Below, one piece after another: positions 11,481 to 23,523 of a stretch of DNA of 64,000 bases. How positions within the stretch are numbered: position 1 is the stretch's first letter; each line of letters opens with the position of its first letter. The notes beneath the pieces were generated by a model. The model saw nothing but the letters and a program-made list of their open reading frames with translations. It ran no database searches and was not told where the DNA came from. Position numbers and translations under genes: made by a program. The stretch is from Otis tarda (Eukaryota > Chordata > Aves > Otidiformes > Otididae), in the NCBI GenBank assembly GCA_026413225.1, contig CM048552.1, positions 214,978,553-215,042,552 on the forward strand, written 5' to 3'.

Positions 11481-11640
11481 CGCCCCCTCGCTTAATATTC
11501 ATAAGCGCCCGACACACGTCAGTTCTCGCAAAGCCACGCCCCCTCCACGCCCCTTGTTGAATATTCATGAGGAGCGGCTATATAAGGCAGGGGCCGCCCT
11601 AGCCTTCCCTCAGTCGCTGTCGGGGGGTGAAGGCGACGGG
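11481..11640 (+). promoter_or_regulatory. Candidate TATA-containing promoter facing away from RNF169
   Basis: A TATA box (CTATATAAGG, 11,578-11,587) lies on the plus strand. Upstream are two copies of CCACGCCC (11,534-11,553) and two AATATTCAT modules (11,494-11,502 and 11,560-11,568). The second module forms the 10-bp palindrome TGAATATTCA and runs into TCATGAG. Spacing to the TATA box is typical of a focused promoter, which would start near 11,610 and transcribe toward CHRDL2. No coding product is evident downstream, so a non-coding divergent transcript is the likeliest output. Sequence features are seen; activity is inferred. Confidence 0.4.
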
Positions 11641-11830
11641 GCGGGCAGCTCCCCTCACGGAGCCTCAGGCCCGGTGTGAGGGGCGGTGGGGAGGGACCCT
11701 GCCCCCGAAGGAGCCCTGTGCCCCCTCCATGGCCCCCGGGAAGGTTGTAGGGTGTGCGTGTGCTCCTTCAGCGAGCTGCTGGTCTCTAGGCCGTGGCCTA
11801 CCGTAGGGAAAATCTGCCACAGTTTGCTGT

Positions 11831-12024
11831 GCGAGGGTGGTGGGACAGTGTCCCAGGGTGCCCAGAGAGGCGGTGGATGCCCCATCCCTGGAAACATTCC
11901 AGGCCAGGTTGGCCGGGGCTCTGAGCAACCTGATGTGGTTGGAGATGTCCCTGCTCCTGGCAGGGGGCTTGGACTGGGTGGCCTTTGAAGGTCCTTTCCT
12001 ACCCAAACCACTCTACGATTCTAC
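11831..12024 (+). mobile_element. CR1 LINE 3' fragment
   Basis: Plus-oriented CR1 3' end (GGCGGTGGATGCCCCATCCC through CTCTACGATTCTACTG). It lies about 240 bp downstream of the candidate TATA promoter, so any transcript from that promoter would include it. Confidence 0.9.
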
Positions 12025-12511
12025 TGCTGCTGGAAGCAGGGACTTAAAATTCATCGCAAGCCTTCCACGCCTGCTAAACGACTCTCTGCGGAGGGGTGGA
12101 AGGGGTGGTGCGGCAGGTCTCACCCCTGCCCGCTCCAGAGCGTGAGCTCCCGGGAGGTGAGGGGCAGAGGGGCTGGGTAAATCGCGGCGTCGGGGCGGTG
12201 TGCTTCCACGCGGAGCCCTCCCAAGCCCTGATCCCTGTGGATTATCCTGTGCATCCCGCTTAGCGGAAGTACATCCACTGCTGCCGGCGTTTGGAGGTTT
12301 AGCCGTGCGGGGTAGATTGTTTTCATTAGCACCGTTTAACGAATGCTTCCCCGGAGGCTTGGTATGACGAACAATCGTTTCTGAAGGAAGGCCGACAGCG
12401 TTTGGCCTGCAGCATTAAGCGATTAGCAAACAAGAAGAGCTTCAGATGCTACGTGGGGTTTCAGATACGTGTGATATTGCGCCCCGGCATTGCCCAGGGG
12501 GGTGCAGGACT
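12025..12511. other. Spacer, nothing recognised
   Basis: CG-containing unique sequence between two CR1 copies. No open frame, RNA gene or repeat that I can support. Confidence 0.4.
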
Positions 12512-12960
12512 TAGAATCATAGAATCATAGAATCACATGGTTGGGTGGGACCTATAAGATCATCTAGTCCAACCGTCTTCCCACTACCATTGCTGCCACA
12601 GCTACTAAACCATATCTTGTAGCTCCTCATCAAGCCGCCTCTTGAACACTGCCAGGGACGGCGACTCCACCACCTCCCTGGGCAGGCCATTCCAGCGCCT
12701 GACCACTCTTTGGGAGAAAAACTTTTTCCTCACGTCCAATCTAAACCTCCTCTGGTACAACTTGTGGCCATTTCCTCGGGACTTGTGGAAAATCAGGCTG
12801 GCAAGGTCCCCAAGGGGTTATTCAGTCCCTTCTCTGCAGCAGGATCAGCTCAGCCCGAGTCACTCCTGAGCTAGGCTTGGTCATCCTCTTAAAGACCTCC
12901 AGCACTGGCAACCCACCTCCCCACTGGGTGACTGCCTGAGCCTGTTCCTGTTGTCAGAAA
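12512..12960 (-). mobile_element. CR1 LINE, older subfamily
   Basis: Minus-oriented CR1 whose 3' end carries three AGAATCAT repeats (12,513-12,535). The internal landmarks GGCGACTCCACCACCTCCC and GGCCATTTCCTCGGGAC differ from the young subfamily elsewhere in the window. The left border near 12,960 is diffuse, and a second diverged CR1 piece may begin near 12,830. Confidence 0.75.
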
Positions 12961-13130
12961 GCTGGTTTTCCATTGTTGGACATAAATCTTCCATAATTCT
13001 TGTCTTGGTGTCTTTGCTGGCCCCGTGTTAAATGTGAGGAGTGGGAGATGCTAAGCACCCATGCTTGGCCATCTCACCAGCTCTTCTGCTTTCTAGGTTG
13101 TCACAGGCACTGGGTCAGGAAGGGGTCTTG

Positions 13131-14235
13131 GAATCACAAATAGTTTGGATTCAACCTTAAAGATTTTCCAGTTCCAACTCCCCTGCCATGGGCAGGGACA
13201 ACTTCCACCAGACCAGGTCACTCAAAGTCCTGTCCAGCCTGGCCTTGAACACTGCCAGAGATGGGGCACCCACAGCTTCTCTGGGCAACCTGGGACAGTG
13301 TCCCACCACCCTCACAGTGAAGAATTTCTTCCTTATGTCCAATCTAAATCTACCCTCTTCCAGATTAAAACCATTACCCCTTGTCCTATCTCTACATGCC
13401 CTTGTCAAAAGTCCTTCTTCAGCTTTCCTATAGGCCTCCCTTAAGTATTGAAGGGCCACAGTAAGGTGTCCCCGGAGCCTCCTCTTCTCCAGGCTGAACA
13501 GCCCCAGCTCTCTCAGCCTGGCCTCACAGCAGAGCTGCTCCAGCCCTCTCAGCATCTGCGTGGCCTCCTCTGGACCCTCTCCAGCAGCTCCACGTCCTTC
13601 TGCTGTTGGGGGCTCCAGAGCTGGACGCAGCGCTGCAGGGGGGTCTCACCAGAGCGGAGCAGAGGGGCAGAATCCCCTCCCTCGCCCTGCTGCCCACGCT
13701 GTGGGGATGCAGCCCAGGGTGCCGTTGGTTTCTGGGCTGTGAGCGCACGTTGCCGGCTCATGTTGAGCTTCTCACCCACCAGCACCCCCAGTCCTTCTCC
13801 TCAGGGCTGCTCTCCATCCATTCCCCCCCAGCCTGGATTTGTGCTGGGGTTGCCCCGACCCAGGTACAGGACCTTGCCCTTGGCCTGGTTGAACCCCATG
13901 AGGTTGGCACGGGCCCACCTCTCCAGCCTGTCCAGGTCCCTCTGGATGGATCCCTCCCCTCCAGCACCACACAGCTCGGTGTCATCGGTGAACTTGCTGA
14001 GGGTGCGCTCTGTCCCACTGTCCATGTTGCTGCAAAGATGTTGAGCAGCGCTGGTCCCAATACCAACCGATGAGGAACGCCACTCGTCACCAGTCTCCAC
14101 CTGGTCATTGAGCCATTGACCACCACTCTTGGAGCGTGACCGTCCACCCAATTCCTTATCCACTGAGTGGTCCATCCATCAAATCCATGTCTCTTCAATT
14201 TAGAGAGAAGGATGTTGTGCAGGCCAGTGTTGTCT
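13131..14235 (-). mobile_element. CR1 LINE, longest copy, with reverse-transcriptase segment
   Basis: Minus-oriented, 5'-truncated CR1 of about 1.1 kb, 3' end at 13,131. Reading from the minus strand, the frame keeps decayed reverse-transcriptase blocks: [16 protein letters not shown], then [22 protein letters not shown], and near 13,985 a [15 protein letters not shown] block with the catalytic-type DD pair shifted to TDD. Frameshifts and stops break it. The middle part is nearly identical to the copy at 2,207-3,023. Confidence 0.92.
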
Positions 14236-17015
14236 CTCTGATTATCTGCTGAAGTTGATCCTGGACACTTGCTTTGATACTTGTGCAGCGCCAAGCGCAC
14301 CAGGCACTTGGTAACTTCCCGTCATCCTGGGAGATGAGTTAGCAGGGAAGGAAGAGGGGAATAAACCATCCCGCTCACCTTGCCCTGAAACTGCTCCTGG
14401 AGTGAGTTTACTCTTTCCTGTACCAACTATGAGGGCAGAGGTTGGGGTGTTGGGACTCTCACGGGGAGCGGGGCAGGTTGTTCTTCTGCCAGACTAGGGA
14501 AGGAGGACATGGGTCAATCTGAACCTTGTCAGTCACCTGCCACAGGTTTGACTGTTCTCACGCACTCTGGGAATGCGGGGAAAATGGGCATAATAAAGAT
14601 TTAGGGATATTTTCCAATTTTCCAAGAGATTTGTTCTCTCTTGCTTTTAGGTCACTGTGGCCACCAGATCTCTCTGATGCCTCTCCATCCTTCTGATACC
14701 TCCAGCACTTCCTCATCGCTGCCGTATTGCTGGAGTTTGTCTGCAGCTGAGTGGAGCACTCAGATTTTGGATCAAGGGTAGCAGAGACCCCAAGGACCTC
14801 TACGTGGCCAAGACACACTAATGGGAGAGACGCTCACTCATGCAGGGATGTCCAAAGGCTTGAGGAAACCATCGTGGAGGGGCAGGGCAGGGGGTTTGGA
14901 TGGGACATGCGTGAGGTGAATGCTGCCAAACCATCAGCTCGTGCGTGCGTTTTGGGGGCACCTGCTTGGGGAGTTACTGTCCGAACAACCAGGGGTGCTG
15001 GACTGATTTTTACCCGAACTCCTTGCTGCTTCAGGGCTGGAGGTGCAGGAGAGGTTTTTGACCTCAGAGACACACCCCTGGTGTGTTAATCTGTTTGTTA
15101 GCTGGGACGTTGGGAGGTGTTTTGTGTCCCAATGTGGCATCCATCCGTGGTGTGGATGCCCTGTTGACCATGAGATCTAAACCTCTGCTACTAGGCAGCT
15201 TTTGGCCAGAGGTGATCCAGGTTGCTTCTACGCTTCAGTCCAAGATGGGATCAGCTCCATGTAGGTCATCGCTGACAGTTCAGCCTCTTCTCAAAGATCT
15301 CCAGCAGTGGGGACCCTGAAGCTTTCCCAAATAATCAGTCCCAATCTTTTAGTTTCTCACTCTTTTACCTGAATTTCTCTTCTTCAAAGTTGAGCCTGGG
15401 ATTTGTCTGGTCCTACTGGGATGTCTCCCCCTACCTGCCATCCTGTCTGAACAGGGATTTGTTTCTATGACCTGTCTCTGTGGTAAGTAGAGGAAGAAAT
15501 CTCAAATGCCACCGCAGCTCGGAAGACGTATTTCTTCTCACAGACCCAGCCGTGGTCCTGCTTTGATGCCCCCAGCTGCTGCTCCTCCGCTGTCTGTGCT
15601 CTCCAGCCCAGCTACTTCATCAACGTCCCACCAGCTTCATCTTCAGATGTGCAAGAACTTCCTTCTTAGCCCTCGGCTTGGCCAGGGTGACTTTATGGGT
15701 TTCTTTTGTTTCTTCTGGAAAGACCAAAGGTGCATGGAGTCTGTTCATGGCTTTGTTTTAAAGTCGAACAGAGCTCTCGCCTTTCCGCTGTCACCTGAAA
15801 TGCGGATGTTGGTACTGCTCGGGCTGGATATCACGGCGATGGCGACTGTGCTCCGGGCTCTGAGAGCATCACTTGGCTTTGCAGGTTTCTGCATCCAGGA
15901 GCTGGAATCAGCTTGAAGAACTGTTGGTTTGGGGGTTTTTTTTTTGGCATTTTTAAGCAAGCCTTAGGCTCAGAATTGCCCTCCAGAGGAACCTGGTGTT
16001 CCTTTGGTGAAGGAGCAGGTGCAGGGGGTTTCTGTCCGCCCAGCTCCAAGACGTGCTCACCGCACCTCCTGTCAGGCCATCCCCTTCCAGCGGGGTCGGT
16101 GATGATACCAGCACCCCTGGATTGTCTGTGTGCGGGGAAGGTGACTCAGAGAAAATCAGAGGAGGCAGAGCCTCTGCACTGGTTGCTATGGAAATCTCTT
16201 CTGCTTCTCTTCTGCTTTTCATCTATTTACTGGGACGCTAAAAAAATCCGTCTTTTCGCCGTATTTTGGTGTCAAGTCCCTCTCTGATGAATGCTCTCAG
16301 CTACCCTACGGAGATGAAGCCCTACATCTTTGGACCTCCTTCAAAGACCTACGGTTGGAGAGAGGAAGAGAAGGTCCGTGCCCAAGAAACAGCCTCTAAA
16401 TGTGTGCCAGGAACGTGCTAGGGGTTGTCATTGACTCGCTGTCTCACCCACACTTCCATCTTTAGTTGTCTCTGGTTTAGCTCTCGAGTGACCAAAAGGA
16501 TATCAGCGCATCGATCCTCGCTTTTGAGGTGATCCACAAAATGCCAGCTGATTTCCAGGAAACAACAACAAAAAATGGAGGTGACTTTATTAAGATGAAT
16601 GACGACGTGAAGGAGGCAGCGGTTTGGCGCTAGGTCTGGGCTTAGTCCAACGATTTGGGTGCCTCTCCTGTGGATGCTGCTGCGGGATGAGTCAGATGGG
16701 ATGTGTTATTCCCACAGATGCCCTGATGCCCACAGAGATGCCCGCTCCCTGGAATCGGCCTGACCTGGGAGCTGCGGCCTGGGGTGCTCTTGAGGAGGGA
16801 CAGAGAACATGGGAAGAGGAGACAGTTCCCCACCAAAGCCACTTGTGGGACAAGCCCCCGTGTAGAGCTTTAGCTCTCTGCAGAGGTCCTAGCGACAGCG
16901 GATTTGGAAAGGAATCTCCACCAGATATTCTGCCAAATTTCCCCCGTGCATCCAGCCCATTCTGGACAGAACTTGGTTTCCGTGTCTCCAGCTTGTCTTC
17001 CAACCCAAACCCCCG
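14236..17015. other. Intergenic spacer
   Basis: No gene recognised. A very old CR1-like stretch in minus orientation may lie at about 15,285-15,415 (CTCCAGCAGTGGGGACC and CCTGAATTTCTCTTCTTC resemble CR1 landmarks), at low confidence. Otherwise unique sequence. Confidence 0.4.
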
Positions 17016-17275
17016 TGAGGGACAACGGTTTTAAACCAAAAGAGGGCAGGTTTCGATTGGACATAAGGAAGAAGTGTTTTATGATGAAGGAGGTGAGACA
17101 GTGGCCCAGGTTGCCCAGAGAAGCTGTGGATGCCCCGTCGTTGGGAATGTTCAAGGCCAGGTTGGATGGGACTTTGAGCGACCTGGTCTGGTGGAAGGTG
17201 TCCCTGCCCATGGCAGGGGAGGTGGACTAGATGATCTTGAAGGTCCCTTCCACCCTAAACCGTTCCGTGATTCTG
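17016..17275 (+). mobile_element. CR1 LINE 3' fragment
   Basis: Plus-oriented CR1 3' region from the GACAACGGTTTTAAACCAAA block through the end CGTTCCGTGATTCTGC. It carries the GGTCTGGTGGAAGGTGTCCC variant, which places it in a different subfamily from the GTGGTTGGAGATGTCCC copies. Confidence 0.88.
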
Positions 17276-18866
17276 CAGTTCGGGACGTGAGGAGCTCGGT
17301 GCTGGCCTGCAGAGGGTATCCTAAGCCCATGCAAGGCTCCAGCCTCGCATCCCGCCACCCCAAGCCAAAATCTCTGCCTTGCCCGGCCTGCTGGGAACAT
17401 TGCTCTGCTTCTCGCCTCTCCCGAGGAGCTGGCAGGGTTTTGCCACTGCCGTTTCTCTTTGTGGTCCTCCCAGCAATGATGCCCACCCTGGCCAGGCACT
17501 TGCTATGGGATGCAGATGGGGATGTGTCGCGGCGGAGGCAGGAGATGTGGACAGGCCCATGGCACGGCGCTCCCCCATTTTTCCCCTCTGTCCTTCCCCC
17601 TCTCTCTTATTTGGTTGCTGCTCTCCACCCCCGGAGGGGAATCTCTTACTCGCTGTCCTCTCTAGGTCACTGAGTATAGATTATTTACTGTGCCTTGGTC
17701 TTGTGCTTGCCAACATGCTCAGACGCTAAAAAAAATGACCGAATTTCCCGTTCCAGGTTGGACTACGTGATTCCATTGGTAAATTATCTTTTTCTAAGCA
17801 TCATCAGTCATTGACTGCCTTAAACCCCCAAGCTTAAAGCTCTTCAAAGTCCTCCAGCCCTCAGATCCATGCAAAAACTACCTCTGCCTGCAGTAGTTGT
17901 GGCTGTTCGCATGAGGAACAGATGTTCTCAGATGGTAGCAACCCAGAGCAGGCACGTGCTCTCGCAGGGTTTGACTGGATCCTGTGGCAACTCCACGAAG
18001 CCCTTGGGAACACACTTTGGATTCAAGGTGCTGTAACACATTCTGTTGCCTCCAGTGTGAGTCCTGCAGGTCATGAGATCGCTGTAGGGTGATAAATGTA
18101 GAGGCTGCTCCTTTCTTTGCCCGGAGGATGGGTCAGGAGATGTAGGGTGATGTTCTCAGGAGAGGTAGGGTGATGTCCTCTGTAGATGGCCTTTGTAGCT
18201 CGAGGTGCGGTGTAAGACATGATAAAGCTCCTGAGCGAGGCTGTGTCACACGTGGTCCATTGGGCAGAGCAATCTCCAAGACTGCTCCGTGGTGAACGCT
18301 CTGCTTCAAGTCCCTCCAACACAGTTGCCTTCAAGAGACCTTCAGGAGCCTCCTGAGCCCTCACCAGCCTTAATCCTTCATCAGATGGGAGCGGATGCTG
18401 TGGGAGGTGATATCGGTACTAGACTTGCAGCCAGAGGCAGCTTCCCTGAGTTGCTGCGTCATGAGGAGGTGCTGATTGCTTGCAGGCAAGCTGTCTCCTT
18501 GCAGCTCCAGGTGTTCGCTGCTGATGTGCGACCTTCTAGCTTGGAGGTGTGTCTCCTGGCATCACTGAACCAAAGCCAGGCCCAGGGTCGGGGCAGAAGA
18601 GGAGGCACCAGCCCACCGGGGAGTTCAAGGGAGTTGTGGGAAGGAGGGGGCTCCTCTCCCGTGGTGTCACTGCTAATTACACCCTTACTCCACCGCTGGT
18701 TGAATGCAGGAGAAGGAACAGCATGAAAATGGACCCAGGCTCAGCCCAAACGATCCGTGACAGGTTGCCTCTTCCCACCCCAATCGGAGCTGCAGAGCCA
18801 ATGGTGAGAGCAGCTCCTGGGCATCGTGCAGGGAGGCAAGATGGACTCTGCAGCTCGCGGAGAGAT
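17276..18866. other. Intergenic spacer, nothing recognised
   Basis: Unique sequence without a supportable exon. A short imperfect duplication of AGGGTGATGT(T/C)CTC occurs at 18,147-18,179. Confidence 0.4.
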
Positions 18867-19053
18867 GGCTCTGGGGAGACCTGAGAGTGACCTCCCAGTG
18901 CCCAAAGGGGGCTGCAGGAAAGGTGGGGAGAGACTCTTCAGCAGGGCCTGCTGGGACAGGACGAGGGGTGATGGTTTCAAAATAGAGGTTGGACTGGCTG
19001 GGCTTTGAAGGTCCCTTCCAGCCCAAACCCTTCTGTGATTCTGTGATTCTATG
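18867..19053 (+). mobile_element. CR1 LINE 3' fragment with internal deletion
   Basis: Plus-oriented CR1. It matches the copy at 35,700-36,055 up to GGTTTCAAAATAGAGG (about 18,987) and then jumps to TTGGACTGGCTGGGC, skipping roughly 185 bp that the other copy has. The 3' end keeps two TTCTGTGA repeats. Confidence 0.85.
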
Positions 19054-19944
19054 TTTTGCCTCCTCATCCAGCTCTCCATCTCTGCACGGTGCCCAGAGGG
19101 ACCAGCGGGGAATGGAGCCACCGTTGTCCCCAGCTACTGAAATGTCCTTTCTACCTTCTGGTGGCTTCTGTGCCTGCAGGGAGCTGGGCTGTCGAGCAGG
19201 ATGGGTCAGGAGTAAGAGTCTTACACTTCTGTCCAACCCATGCGTGGGCTCGGGGCTTTGAGGAGTGGAGGAGAGCAACTTCTCTGTGGTGGCCGCTCTT
19301 GGACACGGAGGAGAATTCATAGCTGCTGCCTGCTGGAAAGGCCAAAAAGAGAGACAAATAGGAAAAAGGCAAATAGGAAGCATTTCCAGGGTGTCCAGCT
19401 TGTGGCTGGTGCTCTCCAAGCAGAGCAACATCCTTCTGCAGAGAGAGAGAAAGCGCAACGGCGGCGCAGCGTCAAAGTGACAAAGGTGAGAAGAGCCCTC
19501 CTTGAGGGGGCAGGGGGAGGGAGGGATAACGCCCACTGAAACAAGGTGGTGTGGGAAAGCAGATGGAGAGGAGCAGTCAGGGCTGTGCCTCAGCCCTGTT
19601 TGAACCCCGCAGCAGGGCTCAGGCTGGGCTGACAGTGTGGGTGGCATGTCTTCTGCTCTTTGGGGACTTTGAAGATATGAGTTGTGCCCTCCTGGGAGGC
19701 TGGGCTGGAGCCAGCGGCTGGGGATGTGCTATGAGCTTGTGTCTGTCTGCGTGAGTGGCATGGACCACCTTTGAAATCTCCAGGCAAGGAGAAGAAACCC
19801 ATGAAGCTCCAAGTGTAGCCTGGGAGTTTTGTGCAGTTGTAGTACAAAGAAAATTTGAATTTTGCTTGATTTAGCCGTATTCCATGGAGCATGGCAGAGA
19901 GGCGTCATCCCATTTCATGTCCATCTCACTAGCATGGGAGGCCT
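19054..19944. other. Intergenic spacer, nothing recognised
   Basis: Unique sequence; no repeat or exon that I can support. Confidence 0.4.
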
Positions 19945-20118
19945 CCATCTCCATCATCTCCATCATCTCCATCATCTCAATCATCTCCGTCATCTCCATC
20001 ATCTCCACCATCTCCATCATCTCCACCATCTCCACCATCTCCACCATCTCCACCATCTCCATCATCTCCACCATCTCCATCATCTCCGTCATCTCTGTCA
20101 TCTCCATCTCCATCTCCA
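19945..20118. repeat. 9-bp minisatellite (ATCATCTCC/ACCATCTCC)n
   Basis: About 19 tandem units of nine bases, mostly ATCATCTCC alternating with ACCATCTCC, with CGT and AAT variants. Because the unit is a multiple of three, all frames stay open and give artificial periodic peptides on both strands; these are not genes. Confidence 0.95.
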
Positions 20119-23100
20119 CTGACTCTAGCATGCTGATGTGGGATGCATCGAGTTCTCCTCGAATGCGTGCAAAAAAATAAAGGGCGTGGTTGCTAGTTAT
20201 CAACGGGGAGGGAGGAAGGCTACGCAGTTACAGCAGGAATCTCGCTTCTGCTTTGGGCAACCCCAAATTCGGGTGCCAGCACATCTGCCCTCCCGCCGGC
20301 CGCAGTTCCCGTGAGGCTGTGATGGTTCTGCTCAGGGTCTCACACCACAGCCTGTGTTTAAAAAAAATCCTGCAGCCAAATTTCTTTAGTCTGGCTTGCA
20401 GCGCTTCGCGGTCCTGCAGGTTTCCAGCTCCGTCGCCCGCAGCTGGCAGCCCCAGCGCGCGCGTTTCTCCTGGCCCGCAGACGCGCGCCGGATCAAACGT
20501 CGGGGATATTGGGCTACGAACTTCCAGGGAAAGGCACGGTGCGCAGCCAGCTCCTCCAGCCTGCAGTCTGGCCAGCTCACGATCCTGCCACGAGGCTTGC
20601 GTGGCGGGGATGTTATTGGAGCCCACGCTGTTTGTTCAGTAGTTTATAGGAGAACCTCCGTTTTCATTTGAGAAAAAAATGTAAAAAATTAAAAAAAGGA
20701 ATCGTCTTGTCTTCTCGATTGCCCGGAAAACATGAAGTGAGTTTGACCTAGAGGCTCAGGAACCAGAAGGCAAATAAAAAGGACCCAAGTTTTATTATTT
20801 GCAAGCCATTCCCATGGTTTTTGGAGCCTGATTCATGATCGTAGATGGATTGATGTTGGCAGTATCAAGCTGTCAGCTGGATTCCTTCACACATGAAGAT
20901 AAAGAGCCTCGTTTTTTTTTGCCAAAGGGTGAATGCATTCTTTATGAGACGCAACAGAGATGTAACGCGGCACCTTGTTCCTGACAAGGGTGGCCTTTAT
21001 TTCCTGGGTCTACACTTAGGAGATGGCTGACCTTTCCTATAAGTTTCAGCCCTGATGCAGGGCCAGGATCCACAGTCCTGGATTCAGCTGCTGCTCTTAC
21101 AAGCAGAGACGCAAAATAACTTCATTGACTTGGGCTTCGCGTCCCCATTTTTCTAAGCACTTTCATAACTGGCCCACAGACCTGCGCTACAAACGGGCTT
21201 TTCAAATCAGCCCTGCGCGAGGGAAGGGCTGGGAGAGGAGGTACCGGCTGTTCCTGGTGGGAGCTGGAAGGAGCCTGCTGTTTACCCAAACCCCTTTAAC
21301 ATCTTTGTCGAGGCACGGGAAGAAAATAGAGGGGCACTGCTAGCAAAATTTGCCAGGAGCTGGAAATGAGCGGTGAAACAAGAAGAGCTGGATGAGATGG
21401 TACGTTGAGGACTGTTGGGTGAGTTGAACCTGGCCGATGTGAATCTGCCCTGCATGGAGCTGCCAGCGCACAAATAACGTGGGGAGAACAGTAAGATGGG
21501 GAAAAAATGCATGTCCCCTGACCATGTTCTCCTGTCATGACCTGGTCCTTCAGCAGAATCATCCCACTGAGCAGTAAAATTATTTTTAGAGCTTGTAAAC
21601 AAGTAGACCTGTGATGATCCTTGCAGATGACCCGGCTCTGTCTCCTGCTCTGCACACAGAGCTGTGCTCTTTGAATATCACAGGTATTTCTGGACGGGAG
21701 AGTCAAGGTAGCGTGAGGACTCGCCTGCATTTCCTAGCCGTGGTTCGGTGATTGCCACCTTCTTCTCAGAAGACGCATCCAGCCCATGTGGGTGCAGAAA
21801 TGCATCTTGACTTTTCAGCTTAAAGAGAAAATAACAAAACTGATGATTTGAAGACACATTGCAAAAGAGATTTCCCTCATATCCAGCTCTAGGAACCTAC
21901 AGGCATGGTTTGGTCCAGGGCGATGTGTTTGGCTCCTGGGGCAGGGCTGGAGACAGATGGAAAGAAGAGCTGGATGGAAAGATGAGTTTTTACTGCAGAT
22001 GCTCTCCTTGACTGCTTTCCTCTCTGAGCCAAATGGGGAACATGGCTGGTGTGGGCAGGATTAGGGACTTGGGACCACCTTGGAGTTGTTGGCAGGCTGG
22101 CGGCTTGGTGCCACTCTCAAGTGGGTTGGCGCTGGGCACAAAGATCTCACGGTCTGGAAAGCCCCATCCCGAACTTGAATTAATGGTGGAAAATAAATAA
22201 TGACTTGGCTGATGGAGGACATCTCTGGTCACCTGGTGCCAAAGGGATTGCAGGTGGTGGTGGTCTCTTTGTGGCCAGTGGTGGGAGGAAGCGGAAGATG
22301 AGGGGAAGAGGGAGACCTCATGGTGTAGAGACAAAGCCATTTGCAAAGGGCTCCTGCGAGGTCTGGGACCTCCATCCAAGCCTGTCTGAGAGGGGAATGT
22401 GGGCATGAAGATGTTCAGCACTGCGTCAAAGCCTGTGTTCCTTGTGCAGATAAAGGGTCTTGCTCTAAGCACCTGTGGAAGTACGAGCTGTGAAGGAGAA
22501 GCAGGAGAAACGGGTAAAAAACCCATGCAGAATCTGGCCTTGGGGGTCTACAGAAGCTCCAGGAGACACAGCTGCTCAGGGAGGATCTGGTGCTGCCCAA
22601 CTTCTCCGCAAGGGTCCTGGAGAGCAGAAAGCTGAGCCCCACGGACAGAGCACAGCCGGAGCCAGACCACTCCGTGCCGAATTTGGGGAGCAGGGGGAAC
22701 AGGGAGCAACCTGTCTGGAGGGGAGATGTCTTCTCCTGGGGTGACCACTGACCGGTGGCTTTCTGACCCACGACATTTCGTTGCCAGCGGCTCCATGCTG
22801 CAGAGGCGAAAGGGCAGCCGGGGTGCGAGCGCTGCTCTCCGCTCCGCTGGGGTGGCCAGAGGAGGATTTGGGATGGTGGAGGGTTTGGGATCGTGGCTGG
22901 GGGCCTTGGTGGGGGGGTTCCTGGTCATTTAAGATGGCTGGAGGAATGTAAAGCAGCTGGTGGGGGGAGCGAGCTCGGCCGCTTTGTCTCGCTGAAACCT
23001 GTGGGTACAGGGGGAGGACAGCTGCACCCCGCTATCCTGGGAAGGAATGAGCCCGTCCATGGCACTGGGAAGGGAACTGGGATTTACTGGGAAGGGAGTC

Positions 23101-23523
23101 AAGGCACTAGGGGACCTGGGTGGTGGAGCAGAGCCCTGGGAGGGGAGGCTGCAGCCTGGATTTCTTCTTTGCCCTGCTTGGAGCGTGGGATGCTCGGGGC
23201 TGTGCCAGGGCCGGCTTCGCCCTGGGATGGAGCAAATGGGCTCAGCCTCAGCGTGGGGGTTCAAACCCCGCCCGGGACGGGGGTGGGGGAGAGCTCAAGC
23301 CTCTCAGAGCCGAGTGTCCAGGTGGGACTGAACTGGGAGAAGGAGTGCAGGGCCTTTGGGGGTGGGGAGGGGGTGACATTTCCCATCAGTGTCCTCCCAG
23401 CCCCCCACCCCCCTCTCTGGGGCCGCCCCGTCGAGCCCCGGCCAGGCTGCAGGGAGGCAAAGGGTTAAACCGGCGGCTTCCCCCCCACCCCCGCCCGCCC
23501 TCCCTCCGCCCAGGAATTTCCTA
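20119..23523. other. Intergenic spacer upstream of CHRDL2
   Basis: No exon or CR1 recognised in 3.4 kb. A small CG-rich patch lies at 20,400-20,560. Sequence becomes G-rich from about 22,800 toward the CHRDL2 promoter. C- and A-runs (23,527-23,558 and 23,577-23,590) precede the tandem repeat. Confidence 0.4.

Larger units (their letters stand above)
9895..12180. promoter_or_regulatory. CpG-rich region around the RNF169 first exon
   Basis: CG dinucleotides are dense from the RNF169 exon outward, with a second cluster inside the presumed intron at 9,990-10,180. Two CR1 fragments (10,448-10,645 and 11,831-12,024) interrupt the region. It contains C-runs at 10,948-10,968 and a (GCC)n run at 11,020-11,050 that directly follows the exon 1 splice donor. 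The arrangement is what is expected of a CpG-island promoter; borders are approximate. Confidence 0.6.

Noticed and set aside
10987-11679. Long plus-strand Pro/Arg-rich frames opposite RNF169 exon 1
   Set aside because: Antisense shadows of a CpG-rich exon with (GCC)n and (CTC)n runs.
19862-20203. HHLHHLHH- and MEMVEM-like frames on opposite strands
   Set aside because: Translation of the 9-bp minisatellite; no start context, splice site or conservation evidence.
23250-23275. GGTTCAAACCC, resembling a tRNA B box
   Set aside because: No acceptor, D or anticodon stem can be drawn around it and no A box lies at the right distance.
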